Origin: Clostridia bacterium
GTDB taxonomy: Bacteria > Bacillota > Clostridia > Christensenellales > UBA1242
Direction of reading: 5' to 3'
DNA: 50,239 nucleotides
Assembly: GCA_900767835.1 (NCBI GenBank)
Contig: CAAGAO010000010.1
Location: 1-50,239 of the forward strand
Shown here: in pieces, positions 24,797 to 33,000 of the stretch
Position numbering within the stretch: the first letter of the stretch is position 1
How the letters are laid out: each line of letters opens with the position of its first letter
Position numbers and translations under genes: made by a program
Notes under the pieces: model-generated
Database searches by the model: none
The model's input: only the letters and a program-made list of their open reading frames with translations
Told to the model about the DNA's origin: nothing

Positions 24797-25865
24797 TATT
24801 TTCTTCTCCTTTATTTATAGTTTTTTTAAAATTTTTCCAGCCTTTTTTTAAATAGTCATCAAGTTTATTTGTATAATCTTTGCATATAAAATTATGAATA
24901 TCATTAAAATTTTCAGCGTTATATTCGTTTACCAAGAATAGATTAATTAATTCGTCCAAATCACATTGGAATAAGTTATATATATCCTCATAAAAATAAC
25001 TATGAAAAAATTTTTCCGAATTAAGTCCTGTGCAGGCAAATCTATCATCTTGATCATCTTGATTCGGTCTATTATATACTTTACTAAATACATTTAAAGT
25101 TCTTTCTCTTGCTAAATCTCTTGCCCTTCTTTCAAGTGGTGAATAAAGATAAGAAAACTTACGCAACATATCCAAATATTCTGCATTCTCGCTTGTAGAG
25201 TTAACCTTTGTATAGTTTATAGAAATAAGAGAATTTTTTAATAACAATATTTCCTCTCTCATTTTCTCAGTTATCATTTCTGTTTTTTTTGTGTCAAAAT
25301 TTTTTATTTTTCCACTAATAGGTAAAGCAAGGGTAGCTTCGGTTAGTTCTTTAACGTTACGAACTTCAGGTAAATATTTATAATACTTTAAGAATAAATA
25401 TTTGCTATTATATTTATCATTAAAATGAACTGTTTCGTGAAAAATTGTATTTAAAACTTCAAATCCGTTAGCACAATCTACATATTCAAAATTTAGATAA
25501 ATAAAACCATCAGAAGATGAACTACCTAGCGTGTTCGAATCACAATCTAAATCTTTATATAGAAATTTAAAAGATATAACATTATCAAAAGGGTGACCTA
25601 ATGATATTAAAAAGTCATTACCGGCCCATTTCAAAAGACGCAATTTTTGAGCGATGGCTAAATCTTGCCAATAACGATTTGTAAAGCCTTTGTAATAGTC
25701 ATTTCTTTTAAATGTGACTTTTTCTCCAGTTTCAAAATCATCAATAGAAACATCATCGTTAGAGTCGATAAAAAAAAGGATATTCACCCAATCATTATCT
25801 GCTTTTAAATTACCCGTTAATCTAATACCCATATTATTTAAAAATTCTTGATTACTTATATACAT
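24765..25865 (-). CDS. Putative zinc metallopeptidase (HETVH)
   Basis: 366 residues. I do not recognise the family as a whole. Residues 143-147 are HETVH inside a hydrophobic helix (LNTIFHETVHFND), the zincin HExxH pattern. About 100 residues later SPLERRARDLARE supplies a downstream Glu (245) in a PxExxA context, like the third zinc ligand of gluzincins. No signal peptide, so probably cytoplasmic. It has no Shine-Dalgarno site but a good promoter 6 nt before the ATG. It overlaps the HAD gene by 32 nt. Phage-like and toxin-domain peptidases share this motif, but no phage genes are nearby. Confidence 0.6.
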   Translation of the reverse strand: MYISNQEFLNNMGIRLTGNLKADNDWVNILFFIDSNDDVSIDDFETGEKVTFKRNDYYKGFTNRYWQDLAIAQKLRLLKWAGNDFLISLGHPFDNVISFKFLYKDLDCDSNTLGSSSSDGFIYLNFEYVDCANGFEVLNTIFHETVHFNDKYNSKYLFLKYYKYLPEVRNVKELTEATLALPISGKIKNFDTKKTEMITEKMREEILLLKNSLISINYTKVNSTSENAEYLDMLRKFSYLYSPLERRARDLARERTLNVFSKVYNRPNQDDQDDRFACTGLNSEKFFHSYFYEDIYNLFQCDLDELINLFLVNEYNAENFNDIHNFICKDYTNKLDDYLKKGWKNFKKTINKGEENNEKTDSRDML

Positions 25866-25871
25866 ACTATT

Positions 25872-25900
25872 ATTTTACTAGACAAATTTCCATTAGTCAA
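25872..25900 (-). promoter_or_regulatory. Promoter of the metallopeptidase-HAD pair, probably leaderless
   Basis: Minus strand TTGACT (25895-25900), 17 nt, TAAAAT (25872-25877), then AATAGT and the ATG. Transcription would start at or within a base or two of the start codon. Confidence 0.65.
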
Positions 25901-26143
25901 TAGGCAAATTCCCAAAATTCAATAAAGCACATCAATTAAGTTGATTTTAAAAATATACAAAAATAGTTTGAGATGATTTTTCATTTACTATAGGAAACAA
26001 CTAAAATACCAATTAGATAAATTTTCACAGTAAACAAAAAAATTTAATCTGTTTTTATATACTTTGTAAACCATAAAATATCAATTTAACACAAAATAAA
26101 ACCCCACCGCATAGTTTTTACAACTACCAGTTATGAGTACAAA

Positions 26144-26188
26144 AAAACAAGGTAAAATTGATGTATTCACACAATTTTACCTTGTTTT
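26144..26188. terminator. Terminator ending the rpmG-rplA transcription unit
   Basis: 17-bp arms AAAACAAGGTAAAATTG and complement with an 11-nt loop. It shows that the operon ends after rplA and does not run into rplJ-rplL. Confidence 0.88.
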
Positions 26189-26245
26189 AGTGAATTTAAA
26201 TTTTTGTAAATAAATACAAAATTTAACTTACAATTTGTTTAAAAA

Positions 26246-26932
26246 TTAACTTCTTGCATTAAGTTTAATGCCAGGTCCCATACTTGTTGCTACGGTTACA
26301 TTTTTAATATATTGACCTTTTGCAGCAGCTGGTTTTGCTTTTAAAATTGCAGCCATTAAAGCATCGTAGTTCTCAACTAATTTCTCTTTACCAAAACTTA
26401 CTTTACCGATAATTACGTGAACATTGTTAGTTTTGTCTAAACGATATTCAACTTTACCAGCTTTAACATCATTAATTGCTTTAGTAACGTCCATAGTAAC
26501 GGTACCGCTCTTAGGATTTGGCATTAAGCCTTTAGGTCCTAAAACTCTTGCGATACGACCTACAACGCCCATCATATCTGGAGTTGTGATACAAACGTCA
26601 AAGTCTAACCAGTTTTCGTTTTGAATTTTTGCAACGATTTCTTCTGCACCAACATAGTCAGCACCTGCTTTAACCGCCTCATCAGCTTTATCGCCTCTTG
26701 CAATAACTAAAACTTTAACTGTTTTACCAGTTCCGTTTGGAAGAACAACTACGCCACGAACTTGTTGATCTGCATTTCTGCCATCAACACCAAGACGGAT
26801 ATGAAGTTCTACTGATTCATCAAATTTTGCTTTTGCAGTATCAACTGCCAATGCAATACCATCTGCTACTTCATAAAGTTTATTTTTTTCAACTTGTTTA
26901 GAAGCTTCGGTATATCTTTTACCTTTATTCAT
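26246..26932 (-). CDS. rplA: Ribosomal protein L1
   Basis: 228 residues, family length. It forms the L1 stalk near the E site and in many bacteria represses its own L11-L1 mRNA. The signature ARVLGPKGLMPNPKSGTVT and the end TSMGPGIKLN are seen. AGGAGG lies just before the ATG, 47 bp after rplK. Confidence 0.98.
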   Translation of the reverse strand: MNKGKRYTEASKQVEKNKLYEVADGIALAVDTAKAKFDESVELHIRLGVDGRNADQQVRGVVVLPNGTGKTVKVLVIARGDKADEAVKAGADYVGAEEIVAKIQNENWLDFDVCITTPDMMGVVGRIARVLGPKGLMPNPKSGTVTMDVTKAINDVKAGKVEYRLDKTNNVHVIIGKVSFGKEKLVENYDALMAAILKAKPAAAKGQYIKNVTVATSMGPGIKLNARS

Positions 26933-26979
26933 TAAAAACCTCCTGTGGTTTTAACGAAACAAATTAATGTTTCTTCCAC

Positions 26980-27408
26980 TTAACCTTCTACGGTAACACC
27001 CATTGATTTAGCAGTGCCAATAATCATTTGCATTGCTTGTTCAACAGAAGATGCGTTTAAGTCTGGCATTTTAGTTTCTGCGATAGACTTAACTTGTTCC
27101 ATAGTTAATTTTCCGACTTTTGTTCTGTTTGGTGTGCCTGAACCAGACTCAATTCCAAGTGCCTTTTTAATTAAAACGGCAGCTGGAGGAGTTTTAAGCA
27201 CGAAATCAAAAGACCTGTCTTGATAAATTGTGATAACAACAGGTATGATAAGACCTGCATCTTTAGCAGTTTTATCATTAAACTCTTTGGTAAATGCCGC
27301 GATATTGATTCCATGTGGGCCTAGTGATGAGCCTACTGGAGGTCCTGGTGTGGCTTTACCGGCAGGCAATTGTAACTTAACAATTGCATTAATTTTTCTT
27401 ACAGCCAT
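26980..27408 (-). CDS. rplK: Ribosomal protein L11
   Basis: 142 residues. It binds 23S rRNA in the GTPase-associated centre and is needed for stringent control. Seen: KLQLPAGKATPGPPVGSSLGPHGIN and the C-terminal GTAKSMGVTVEG. ATG 27408 follows AAGGAGG; the longer frame from 27483 reads through the leader. Confidence 0.98.
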   Translation of the reverse strand: MAVRKINAIVKLQLPAGKATPGPPVGSSLGPHGINIAAFTKEFNDKTAKDAGLIIPVVITIYQDRSFDFVLKTPPAAVLIKKALGIESGSGTPNRTKVGKLTMEQVKSIAETKMPDLNASSVEQAMQMIIGTAKSMGVTVEG

Positions 27409-27425
27409 TGTAATATCCTCCTTAT

Positions 27426-27467
27426 GTGGTTTTAGCAAGGTGCGTGTAAGATTTACACCTCTCCCAC
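27426..27467 (-). promoter_or_regulatory. Candidate structured leader of rplK-rplA
   Basis: Outer arms GTGG/CCAC with either AGGTG/CACCT or GTGTAA/TTACAC inside, directly before the rplK ribosome site. The two inner pairings are mutually exclusive. The position suits autoregulation by L1, but I cannot show it copies the L1 rRNA site. Confidence 0.35.
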
Positions 27468-27647
27468 GTATATATTTAAACAAACAAATTGCTTTGTTTG
27501 GTTAAACCAAATTTATGTGTTTGCATAAAACAAACAAGCAAAATGACATATGATAAACCATATTCATTTTATAGCAGTCAACAGCCATTAATTTAAAAAT
27601 TTCCAAACGGTTGCGACTACTTTTTCTAATTGATTAAATTTTAGAAA

Positions 27648-28184
27648 TTAATCTTTTATTTTGCGTAGTTGTGAATAATCTAAATCTACTAAAGTTTCTC
27701 TGCCAAACATCTCAACTTTAACTTTGGCACGAGAGTTTTCGGTATCAACAGATACAACTTCGCCAACCATTGTGTTTAATGGTCCTTCCATAACTTCAAC
27801 TTTGTCACCTTCGGCAAGGTCGACCTCTACTCTAACTTTTTCCAATCTCCATCTTGCAATTTCTTCTGGAGTTAAGTCAAGCGGTCTTCCGCCAGGACCT
27901 GTGAAGCCTGTAATACCACGAGTTCTAATAATATTGTGCCAAATATCATCGCCGTAAATCATTTTTACAAGTAAGTAACCTGGCATAACTTTACGTTGAA
28001 CAAGTTGTTTTTTACCATTTTTCTCTTGAATAACATCTTCCATAGGAATAACAACATCAAAAATTCTGTCAGTTAGTCCATGGTTTAATGTCATTTGTTC
28101 CAAATTTTCTTTGGCAACATTTTCATAGCCTGAGTAAGTATGTAAAACATACCACTTTGCATTTTCCATATTTTCGTTTTCCAT
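27648..28184 (-). CDS. nusG: Transcription antitermination/elongation factor NusG
   Basis: 178 residues. The N-terminal NGN domain (WYVLHTYSGYENVAKENL, MPGYLLVKM, GFTGPGGRP) binds RNA polymerase. The C-terminal KOW domain (EGDKVEVMEGPLNTMVGEVVSV) contacts ribosome or Rho. It follows secE by 9 bp. Confidence 0.97.
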   Translation of the reverse strand: MENENMENAKWYVLHTYSGYENVAKENLEQMTLNHGLTDRIFDVVIPMEDVIQEKNGKKQLVQRKVMPGYLLVKMIYGDDIWHNIIRTRGITGFTGPGGRPLDLTPEEIARWRLEKVRVEVDLAEGDKVEVMEGPLNTMVGEVVSVDTENSRAKVKVEMFGRETLVDLDYSQLRKIKD

Positions 28185-28193
28185 ACAGTTCTC

Positions 28194-28517
28194 CTACATA
28201 TTTTTTGTTAACAAGTTGTAAAGAAGATATAATAGTTGGTCAATACCGATAACAACTAAAAGGAATACAAAAGTAACTGACAAAACAACTAAAGTTTGTT
28301 TAACAACCTTACCAAAAGTTGGCCAAGTAACTTTTTTAAGTTCACTTACGGTTGCTTTTGCCTTACCAGCTTTTTTAACCTTTCCTTTTTTATCTTTTTT
28401 ATTGTCAACCGGTTTAACAGTTTGTAGATTGTTTTCTGCTTCTTCTACAACAATTTCTTCTTCAGGAGTTAACTGCTCATTTTTTTCTTCTTCTACTTCA
28501 TCGACAAAATATGTCAT
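28194..28517 (-). CDS. secE: Preprotein translocase subunit SecE
   Basis: 107 residues with one membrane segment (TLVVLSVTFVFLLVVIGIDQ) after the amphipathic VSELKKVTWPTFGKV signature. The first 55 or so residues are an acidic then Lys-rich extension beyond the usual Gram-positive core of about 60. It clamps the SecY channel. Located in the standard rpmG-secE-nusG order. Confidence 0.95.
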   Translation of the reverse strand: MTYFVDEVEEEKNEQLTPEEEIVVEEAENNLQTVKPVDNKKDKKGKVKKAGKAKATVSELKKVTWPTFGKVVKQTLVVLSVTFVFLLVVIGIDQLLYLLYNLLTKNM

Positions 28518-28601
28518 AAATACTCCTTAAATTTTTTTGTAATGTTAGACAAAATCTAACATTTGTTAAAGTGTTTAACTGGTTTAAAATTTGTCTATAA
28601 A

Positions 28602-28763
28602 TTACTTAGTTTCTTTATGAACAGTACGTTTGTTGCAACGAGGACAGAATTTAGTAATTTCTACTCTATCTGGATTATTTCTTTTATTTTTAGATGTTGC
28701 GTAATTTCTCTCTTTGCATTCTGTACAAGCAAGAGTTATGTGTGTTCTAGATGGATTTGCCAT
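28602..28763 (-). CDS. rpmG: Ribosomal protein L33, zinc-binding form
   Basis: 53 residues with two CxxC pairs (CTEC, CPRC), the zinc ribbon (C+) form, so this copy needs zinc. ATG 28763 follows AAGGAG; the eight extra residues of the longer frame are untypical. First gene after a strong promoter. Confidence 0.96.
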   Translation of the reverse strand: MANPSRTHITLACTECKERNYATSKNKRNNPDRVEITKFCPRCNKRTVHKETK

Positions 28764-28807
28764 AATATTTCTCCTTAAAAAAAGCACCCCAAGATGCTAT
28801 TACAAAT

Positions 28808-28836
28808 AATATACCACACTGCCAAGTGTTTGTCAA
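28808..28836 (-). promoter_or_regulatory. Promoter of rpmG-secE-nusG
   Basis: Minus strand TTGACA (28831-28836), 17 nt, TATATT (28808-28813); leader about 40 nt to rpmG. Confidence 0.8.
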
Positions 28837-29215
28837 CAAAAAAACACAACTTTTGATACAATGTTTAAGAGGTTTAATTTCAAAAGTAAATAAAAAAAAT
28901 TTTTGTGTGTTTTTCAGTTTTTTGGAATAACCTAACACCTAATGCAATTTACTTTAAAATTTACATTACAATCAACAATACTAAAACAATACCAAGATAT
29001 TTTGCCCCCATTGTTAACAAAGAACCTAAAGAATTGTGCTCTTTTAGACAATCGGGAGTAACACGAAAAAGCAAAGTAGTTTTCTTATGCTTTGCTCAAT
29101 GTCCCATTAATATTATAGAACCAAAAAACAACACTGCTTTTACACAATGTTGTCTTTTTATTATATTTTGTGTTTTGTTTGTTCGCATCTCAAATCACCC
29201 TTAGAAGCATTCACA

Positions 29216-29298
29216 TCGCCAAGGGGACATTTGTGAGACTTTAGGGGAATCGAAACCCCGACTTTTTTGTAACTTTCTTTTTGAAAAGAAAATTTAAA
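29216..29298 (-). repeat. Dispersed 3'-end element, copy A (after rplQ)
   Basis: Clearly related to 48878-48963: shared TCGCCAAGGGG, TTTGTG, a GGGG..CCCC hairpin and, next to the stop codon, TTTTCTTTT/AAAAAGAAA. Both copies begin right after a minus-strand stop codon. The hairpin followed by a T/A-rich stretch could act as a terminator. Confidence 0.65.
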
Positions 29299-29805
29299 CT
29301 AGATTAATTCAACGATTGCAAGTTCTGCAGCATCGCCACGACGAGCAGTTGTTTTAACAACTCTTGTGTAACCACCAAAGTTGCCAACTTCTTTTGCTCT
29401 TTCAGCATATTTTGGAGCATATACGTTAAAGATTTTTTCTATTAATGCGTGATTAACCCCATCTGTTCTTGCTTTAAAGTCTGCAAGTTTTTCTTTTTCG
29501 TTGCGTTGTTCTTCTAAATCATACAAGAAAGCCATCATTTTACGTCTTGCGTTAAGTTTTTTAACACCATCATTAACAACTTCTTTTTCAACTTTTTTAC
29601 CATCTACAGTAACAGTTTTTTTAACGGTTACATTATCTTGATAAGTGTTTATTGCAAGAGTAAGAATTTTTTCAGCTTTAGATGCAACTGCTTTTGCTTT
29701 TGCAACTGTAGTTTCTATTCTACCATACCATAGTAAATAACTTACTTGATTTCTAAGAACAGCCAATCTTTCTTTACTTGGTCTACCTAATTTGCTGTTA
29801 GCCAT
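29299..29805 (-). CDS. rplQ: Ribosomal protein L17 with internal extension
   Basis: 168 residues, about 50 more than the usual bacterial L17. Both ends match (LGRPSKERLAVLRNQVSYLLW; GGYTRVVKTTARRGDAAELAIVELI). The extra part is mainly in the middle (about 57-105, TVKKTVTVDGKKVEKEVV and following). It lines the peptide exit-tunnel region. Last gene of the alpha operon. Confidence 0.96.
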   Translation of the reverse strand: MANSKLGRPSKERLAVLRNQVSYLLWYGRIETTVAKAKAVASKAEKILTLAINTYQDNVTVKKTVTVDGKKVEKEVVNDGVKKLNARRKMMAFLYDLEEQRNEKEKLADFKARTDGVNHALIEKIFNVYAPKYAERAKEVGNFGGYTRVVKTTARRGDAAELAIVELI

Positions 29806-29817
29806 TGTTTTCTCCTT

Positions 29818-30771
29818 TTATTCTTCGTCATTGCGTAAACCCAAACCATAAGTTTGAAGTTTTGCAACAACCTCTTCTATAGATTTTAAGCCAAGGTTTC
29901 TAACCTTTAACATATCACTCTTAGATTTTTTAGTTAAATCATCAACAGTGTTAATGTTTGCTCTTTTTAAGCAGTTATATGATCTTACTGAAAGGTCCAT
30001 CTCTTCAATAGGCATTTCAAGAACTTTAACTTGTTCATCTTCTTCTTTAGACACCATAATTTGCATATCGCCCATATTATCACAAAGTTCAATGAAAAGA
30101 TTTACGTGTTCGTTAATAATTTTGCCAGCAAGGCTTACGATTTCACGAGCAGTAACAGTTCCGTTTGTTTCTACTTCTAAAGTTAATTTGTCAAAATCAA
30201 TGCTTTGACCAACACGAGTGCTTTCAACAGCATAGTTAACTTTTTTAACTGGAGAGAATAAACTATCCATAGCAATATAATCTGCTGAAGGAAGTTTTTC
30301 CTTATTTAAGTTGTTAGGAACATAACCTCTACCTCTACCAATCAACAACTCTAAATCGAAATTTGCATCATCATCACAAGTACAAATGTGAAGTTCTGGG
30401 TTTAAGATTTCAATATCACTATTAGAATCAAAATCAGAAGCCTTAATTTCTCCAGCACCTTTGTGTTTTAAATGAAGTGTTGTAGTAAAATCTCGGTTTG
30501 TGTTGTCTGTTTTTAAAGCAAGGTATTTTAAGTTTAGTATGATATCAACAACGTCCTCAGTAACGCCTGGAACACTAGAAAACTCGTGCATTACACCAGT
30601 CATTCTAATTGCTATTGGAGCAACACCAGGTAAAGAAGATAATAAAGTTCTTCTCATTGCGTTGCCTAAAGTTATTCCATAGCCTTTTTCAAGTGGCTCT
30701 ACTATGAAACGTGCGTATGAACCACCTTCGGTTTCTTCACAAGTGATTCTTGGTTTTTCCATTTCCATCAT
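29818..30771 (-). CDS. rpoA: RNA polymerase subunit alpha
   Basis: 317 residues. The N-terminal assembly domain has EPLEKGYGITLGNAMRRTLLSSLPG. The C-terminal domain has LSVRSYNCLKRANINTVDDL and RNLGLKSIEEV, which contact UP elements and activators. AGGAGG upstream. It sits between rpsD and rplQ as usual. Confidence 0.98.
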   Translation of the reverse strand: MMEMEKPRITCEETEGGSYARFIVEPLEKGYGITLGNAMRRTLLSSLPGVAPIAIRMTGVMHEFSSVPGVTEDVVDIILNLKYLALKTDNTNRDFTTTLHLKHKGAGEIKASDFDSNSDIEILNPELHICTCDDDANFDLELLIGRGRGYVPNNLNKEKLPSADYIAMDSLFSPVKKVNYAVESTRVGQSIDFDKLTLEVETNGTVTAREIVSLAGKIINEHVNLFIELCDNMGDMQIMVSKEEDEQVKVLEMPIEEMDLSVRSYNCLKRANINTVDDLTKKSKSDMLKVRNLGLKSIEEVVAKLQTYGLGLRNDEE

Positions 30772-30789
30772 AATTAAATATTCCTCCTA

Positions 30790-31410
30790 CTATCTTGAAT
30801 ATAATTCAACAATTAAATGTTCTCTTATGCTTAGATCAATGTCATCTCTTGCAGGTAATGCTAAAACTTTACCAGTTAGACTTTCAGAATTGAATTCTAA
30901 CCATTTTGGCATAACCACTTTCATATCTTTAAGTTGTTTAAACATTTCAAGTTCGCGTTTATTTTCCTTAACAGCAATAACATCACCAACTTTAACTTGG
31001 TAAGAAGGAATATTAACTGTTTTGCCATTTACTGTGATTTGGCAGTGGTTTACGATTTGGCGTGCTTCTTTTCTAGAAGAACCAATACCCATTCTGTAAA
31101 CAACGTTATCCAAACGTCTTTCAATTAAAGAAAGCATATTTTCACCAGTAACGCCTTTCATTCTTTCGGCTTCGTCATAATATCTTCTAAATTGTTTTTC
31201 TAATATACCATAAGCTTTTTTAACTTTTTGTTTTTCTCTTAATTGTGTGCCATATTCAGTAACTTTTTTTCTTGAAGCACCGTGTTGACCAGGGGCAACA
31301 GGTCTTCTTTCCATAGCACATTTTTTTGTTGTGCATCTTTCGCCTTTAAGGAATAGTTTGCATCCTTCACGACGACATTCTCTACAATCTGCACCAGTAC
31401 ATCTTGCCAT
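30790..31410 (-). CDS. rpsD: Ribosomal protein S4, zinc-finger form
   Basis: 206 residues. The N-terminus has a Cys-rich zinc-finger arrangement (CTGADCRECRREGC). The S4 RNA-binding domain (MLSLIERRLDNVVYRMG, ARQIVNHCQITVNGK) is intact. It is a primary 16S rRNA binder and, in many bacteria, the translational repressor of its operon. Placed between rpsK and rpoA. Confidence 0.98.
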   Translation of the reverse strand: MARCTGADCRECRREGCKLFLKGERCTTKKCAMERRPVAPGQHGASRKKVTEYGTQLREKQKVKKAYGILEKQFRRYYDEAERMKGVTGENMLSLIERRLDNVVYRMGIGSSRKEARQIVNHCQITVNGKTVNIPSYQVKVGDVIAVKENKRELEMFKQLKDMKVVMPKWLEFNSESLTGKVLALPARDDIDLSIREHLIVELYSR

Positions 31411-31427
31411 ATATCAATTTCCTCCAA

Positions 31428-31817
31428 TTAAACTCTTCTGATTTTTGGTGGACGGCAACCGTTATGAGCGATTGGTGATACATCTTTAATAAGTGTAACA
31501 GCAATACCCATAGTTTGAAGTGAACGAATTGCAGACTCACGACCATTGCCAGGTCCTTTTACATAAACTTCAACCGATCTAATACCGTTATCCAAAGCGA
31601 CTTTTGCTGCATCTTCAACTGATTGTTGAGCTGCGAATGGAGTGCTCTTTTTAGAGCCTCTTAAACCAAATTTACCAGATGATGCCCAAGAAATTGCATT
31701 ACCTTGCATATCTGTAAATGTTACAAGTGTATTATTGAAAGAGCTTTTGATGTGAACTTGACCTTTGTCAATATTTCTAGAAACTCTTTTCTTTTTTGAC
31801 TTTTTATTATCAGCCAT
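31428..31817 (-). CDS. rpsK: Ribosomal protein S11
   Basis: 129 residues, with VKGPGNGRESAIRSLQ and the Arg-rich end NGCRPPKIRRV. Part of the 30S platform. 14 bp after rpsM. Confidence 0.98.
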   Translation of the reverse strand: MADNKKSKKKRVSRNIDKGQVHIKSSFNNTLVTFTDMQGNAISWASSGKFGLRGSKKSTPFAAQQSVEDAAKVALDNGIRSVEVYVKGPGNGRESAIRSLQTMGIAVTLIKDVSPIAHNGCRPPKIRRV

Positions 31818-31831
31818 TTTTATCTATCTCC

Positions 31832-32215
31832 TTAAACCGCTTTACCTTTCTTTGAGCTACCGCTTACGACTTTTTTCTTGCCTTTTCTTGTTCTGCAGTT
31901 ATTGCGAGTGTTTTGACCACGAACAGGAAGATTTCTTCTGTGACGAAGTCCTCTATAAGAGCCAATTTCTTGCAATCTTTTAATATTCATAGAAACTTCT
32001 TTTCTTAAATCACCTTCAACGATTAGGTGGTGTTCAATATAGTTTCTTAGTTTTGCCACGTCGTTTTCATCTAAGTCTTTAACGCGTGTATCTGGGTTAA
32101 TACCAGTTTCTGCTAAAACTTTATTAGCAGTTTCACGGCCTATACCATAAATATAGGTTAAGCCGATTTCAATTCTTTTTTCTCTTGGTAAATCGACACC
32201 AGCGATTCTTGCCAT
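31832..32215 (-). CDS. rpsM: Ribosomal protein S13
   Basis: 127 residues: MARIAGVDLPREKRIEIGLTY.., SYRGLRHRRNLPVRGQ.., with a Lys-rich tail. Contacts the P-site tRNA and subunit bridges. TGGAGG precedes the ATG, and a structured leader (32262-32312) lies in front. Confidence 0.98.
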   Translation of the reverse strand: MARIAGVDLPREKRIEIGLTYIYGIGRETANKVLAETGINPDTRVKDLDENDVAKLRNYIEHHLIVEGDLRKEVSMNIKRLQEIGSYRGLRHRRNLPVRGQNTRNNCRTRKGKKKVVSGSSKKGKAV

Positions 32216-32261
32216 ATTTTTTTATTCCTCCAAAAAATTTTGTTTTATGTGATGTATGTTC

Positions 32262-32312
32262 TCGTCTATAAGATAAGTAAATTTCTTTACCAGCCGCACT
32301 TATAGAACGTTA
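32262..32312 (-). promoter_or_regulatory. Structured leader before rpsM
   Basis: Perfect arms CTATAAG (32266-32272) and CTTATAG (32299-32305) enclose a second perfect hairpin GTAAA/TTTAC (32277-32290) and an unpaired GCGGCTG segment. It lies in the 137-nt gap between rpmJ and rpsM. The position matches the S4-controlled alpha-operon leader of enterobacteria, but sequence similarity to it was not established. Confidence 0.45.
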
Positions 32313-32352
32313 TTTTCAAATGATAACTCACTAATAATTGCCAAAAATAATT

Positions 32353-32469
32353 TTAGCCTTGTGTTTGTTTATGAGATTTATCTTTTGAGCAAATTACCAT
32401 AACTTTACCATTTCTTTTGATAACTTTACATTTATCGCACATTGGTTTAACAGATGGTCTTACTTTCAT
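32353..32469 (-). CDS. rpmJ: Ribosomal protein L36, zinc-binding form
   Basis: 38 residues: MKVRPSVKPMCDKCKVIKRN and on, with zinc ligands Cys11, Cys14, Cys27 and His33 as in the C+ form. GGAG precedes the ATG. Found by direct translation of the gap between infA and rpsM. Confidence 0.97.
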   Translation of the reverse strand: MKVRPSVKPMCDKCKVIKRNGKVMVICSKDKSHKQTQG

Positions 32470-32499
32470 AAATTTCTCCTTTTTACTCTTGCAAGAGGA

Positions 32500-32721
32500 T
32501 TAGTTTTTTCCGCGCCAAGTAATTCTGCCTTTAGTAAGGTCATATGGACTCATTTCAATTTTAACCTTATCGCCTTCTAGAATTTTAATATAGTGAATTC
32601 TTAATTTTCCAGAAAGATAGGCGGTTATTGTGTGTCCATTAGATAGTTTAACTAAAAATGCGGTGTTTGGTAAAACTTCTTCTACCACGCCTTCAAATTC
32701 AATTACATCTTCCTTTGACAT
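32500..32721 (-). CDS. infA: Translation initiation factor IF-1
   Basis: 73 residues, a single OB fold: EFEGVVEEVLPNTAFLVKL, GHTITAYLSGKLR, VKIEMSPYDLTKGRITWR. It binds the A site of the 30S subunit during initiation. GAGGAG lies just before the ATG. Confidence 0.98.
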   Translation of the reverse strand: MSKEDVIEFEGVVEEVLPNTAFLVKLSNGHTITAYLSGKLRIHYIKILEGDKVKIEMSPYDLTKGRITWRGKN

Positions 32722-32732
32722 ACGCTCTCCTC

Positions 32733-32999
32733 TTATTTAATATTTTGCTCTTTGAAAAAATTTAAAGCCTTTCGTATTTCAGCATTTTGAATATTTTGCT
32801 TAGTGATTAGTTTGTTTGCTATATCCTCAGCAAAATAATTTGTGGTCAAAATATGTTTGACCTTTTTCTTCTTAGGTTTATCCAATGGTTTGTTTTTGCC
32901 GTCAATGAGAAAAACATATTCGTTCAAAACATCTTCAACAATGTACCAATCACCCATATCGTGACCATAAGTAGAAATTACAACGTCACCAATTTTCAT
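32733..32999 (-). CDS. KOW-domain RNA-binding protein (L14e-like)
   Basis: 88 residues. The N-terminal KOW-like strand set (KIGDVVISTYGHDMGDWYIVEDV) is followed by a Lys-rich turn KPKKKKVKH. A gene of this type between map and infA is a hallmark of Clostridia; its role is not established. ATG 32999 follows GAGGGG and starts one base after the map stop codon. Confidence 0.88.
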   Translation of the reverse strand: MKIGDVVISTYGHDMGDWYIVEDVLNEYVFLIDGKNKPLDKPKKKKVKHILTTNYFAEDIANKLITKQNIQNAEIRKALNFFKEQNIK

Positions 33000-33000
33000 A

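Larger units (their letters stand above)
25866..26245. other. Intergenic region
   Basis: 380 bp holding the promoter above and the rplA terminator (26144-26188); otherwise AT-rich with nothing recognised. Confidence 0.6.
28764..29298. other. Intergenic region between rpmG and rplQ
   Basis: 535 bp. Contents: the rpmG promoter, small hairpins (GCAAAG/CTTTGC near 29072 and ACAACA/TGTTGT at 29128-29153) and a dispersed 3'-end repeat (29216-29298). A 99-codon plus-strand frame from 28905 has no ribosome site or recognisable product. Confidence 0.6.

Noticed and set aside
28905..29204. 99-codon plus-strand frame between rpmG and rplQ
   Set aside because: No ribosome site and no recognisable composition or domain; probably chance.
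29231..29265. tRNA-like T-arm
   Set aside because: The GGGG-loop-CCCC hairpin lacks the G53-TTC context and no acceptor, D or anticodon arms can be drawn around it; the second copy at 48901-48922 fits even less well.
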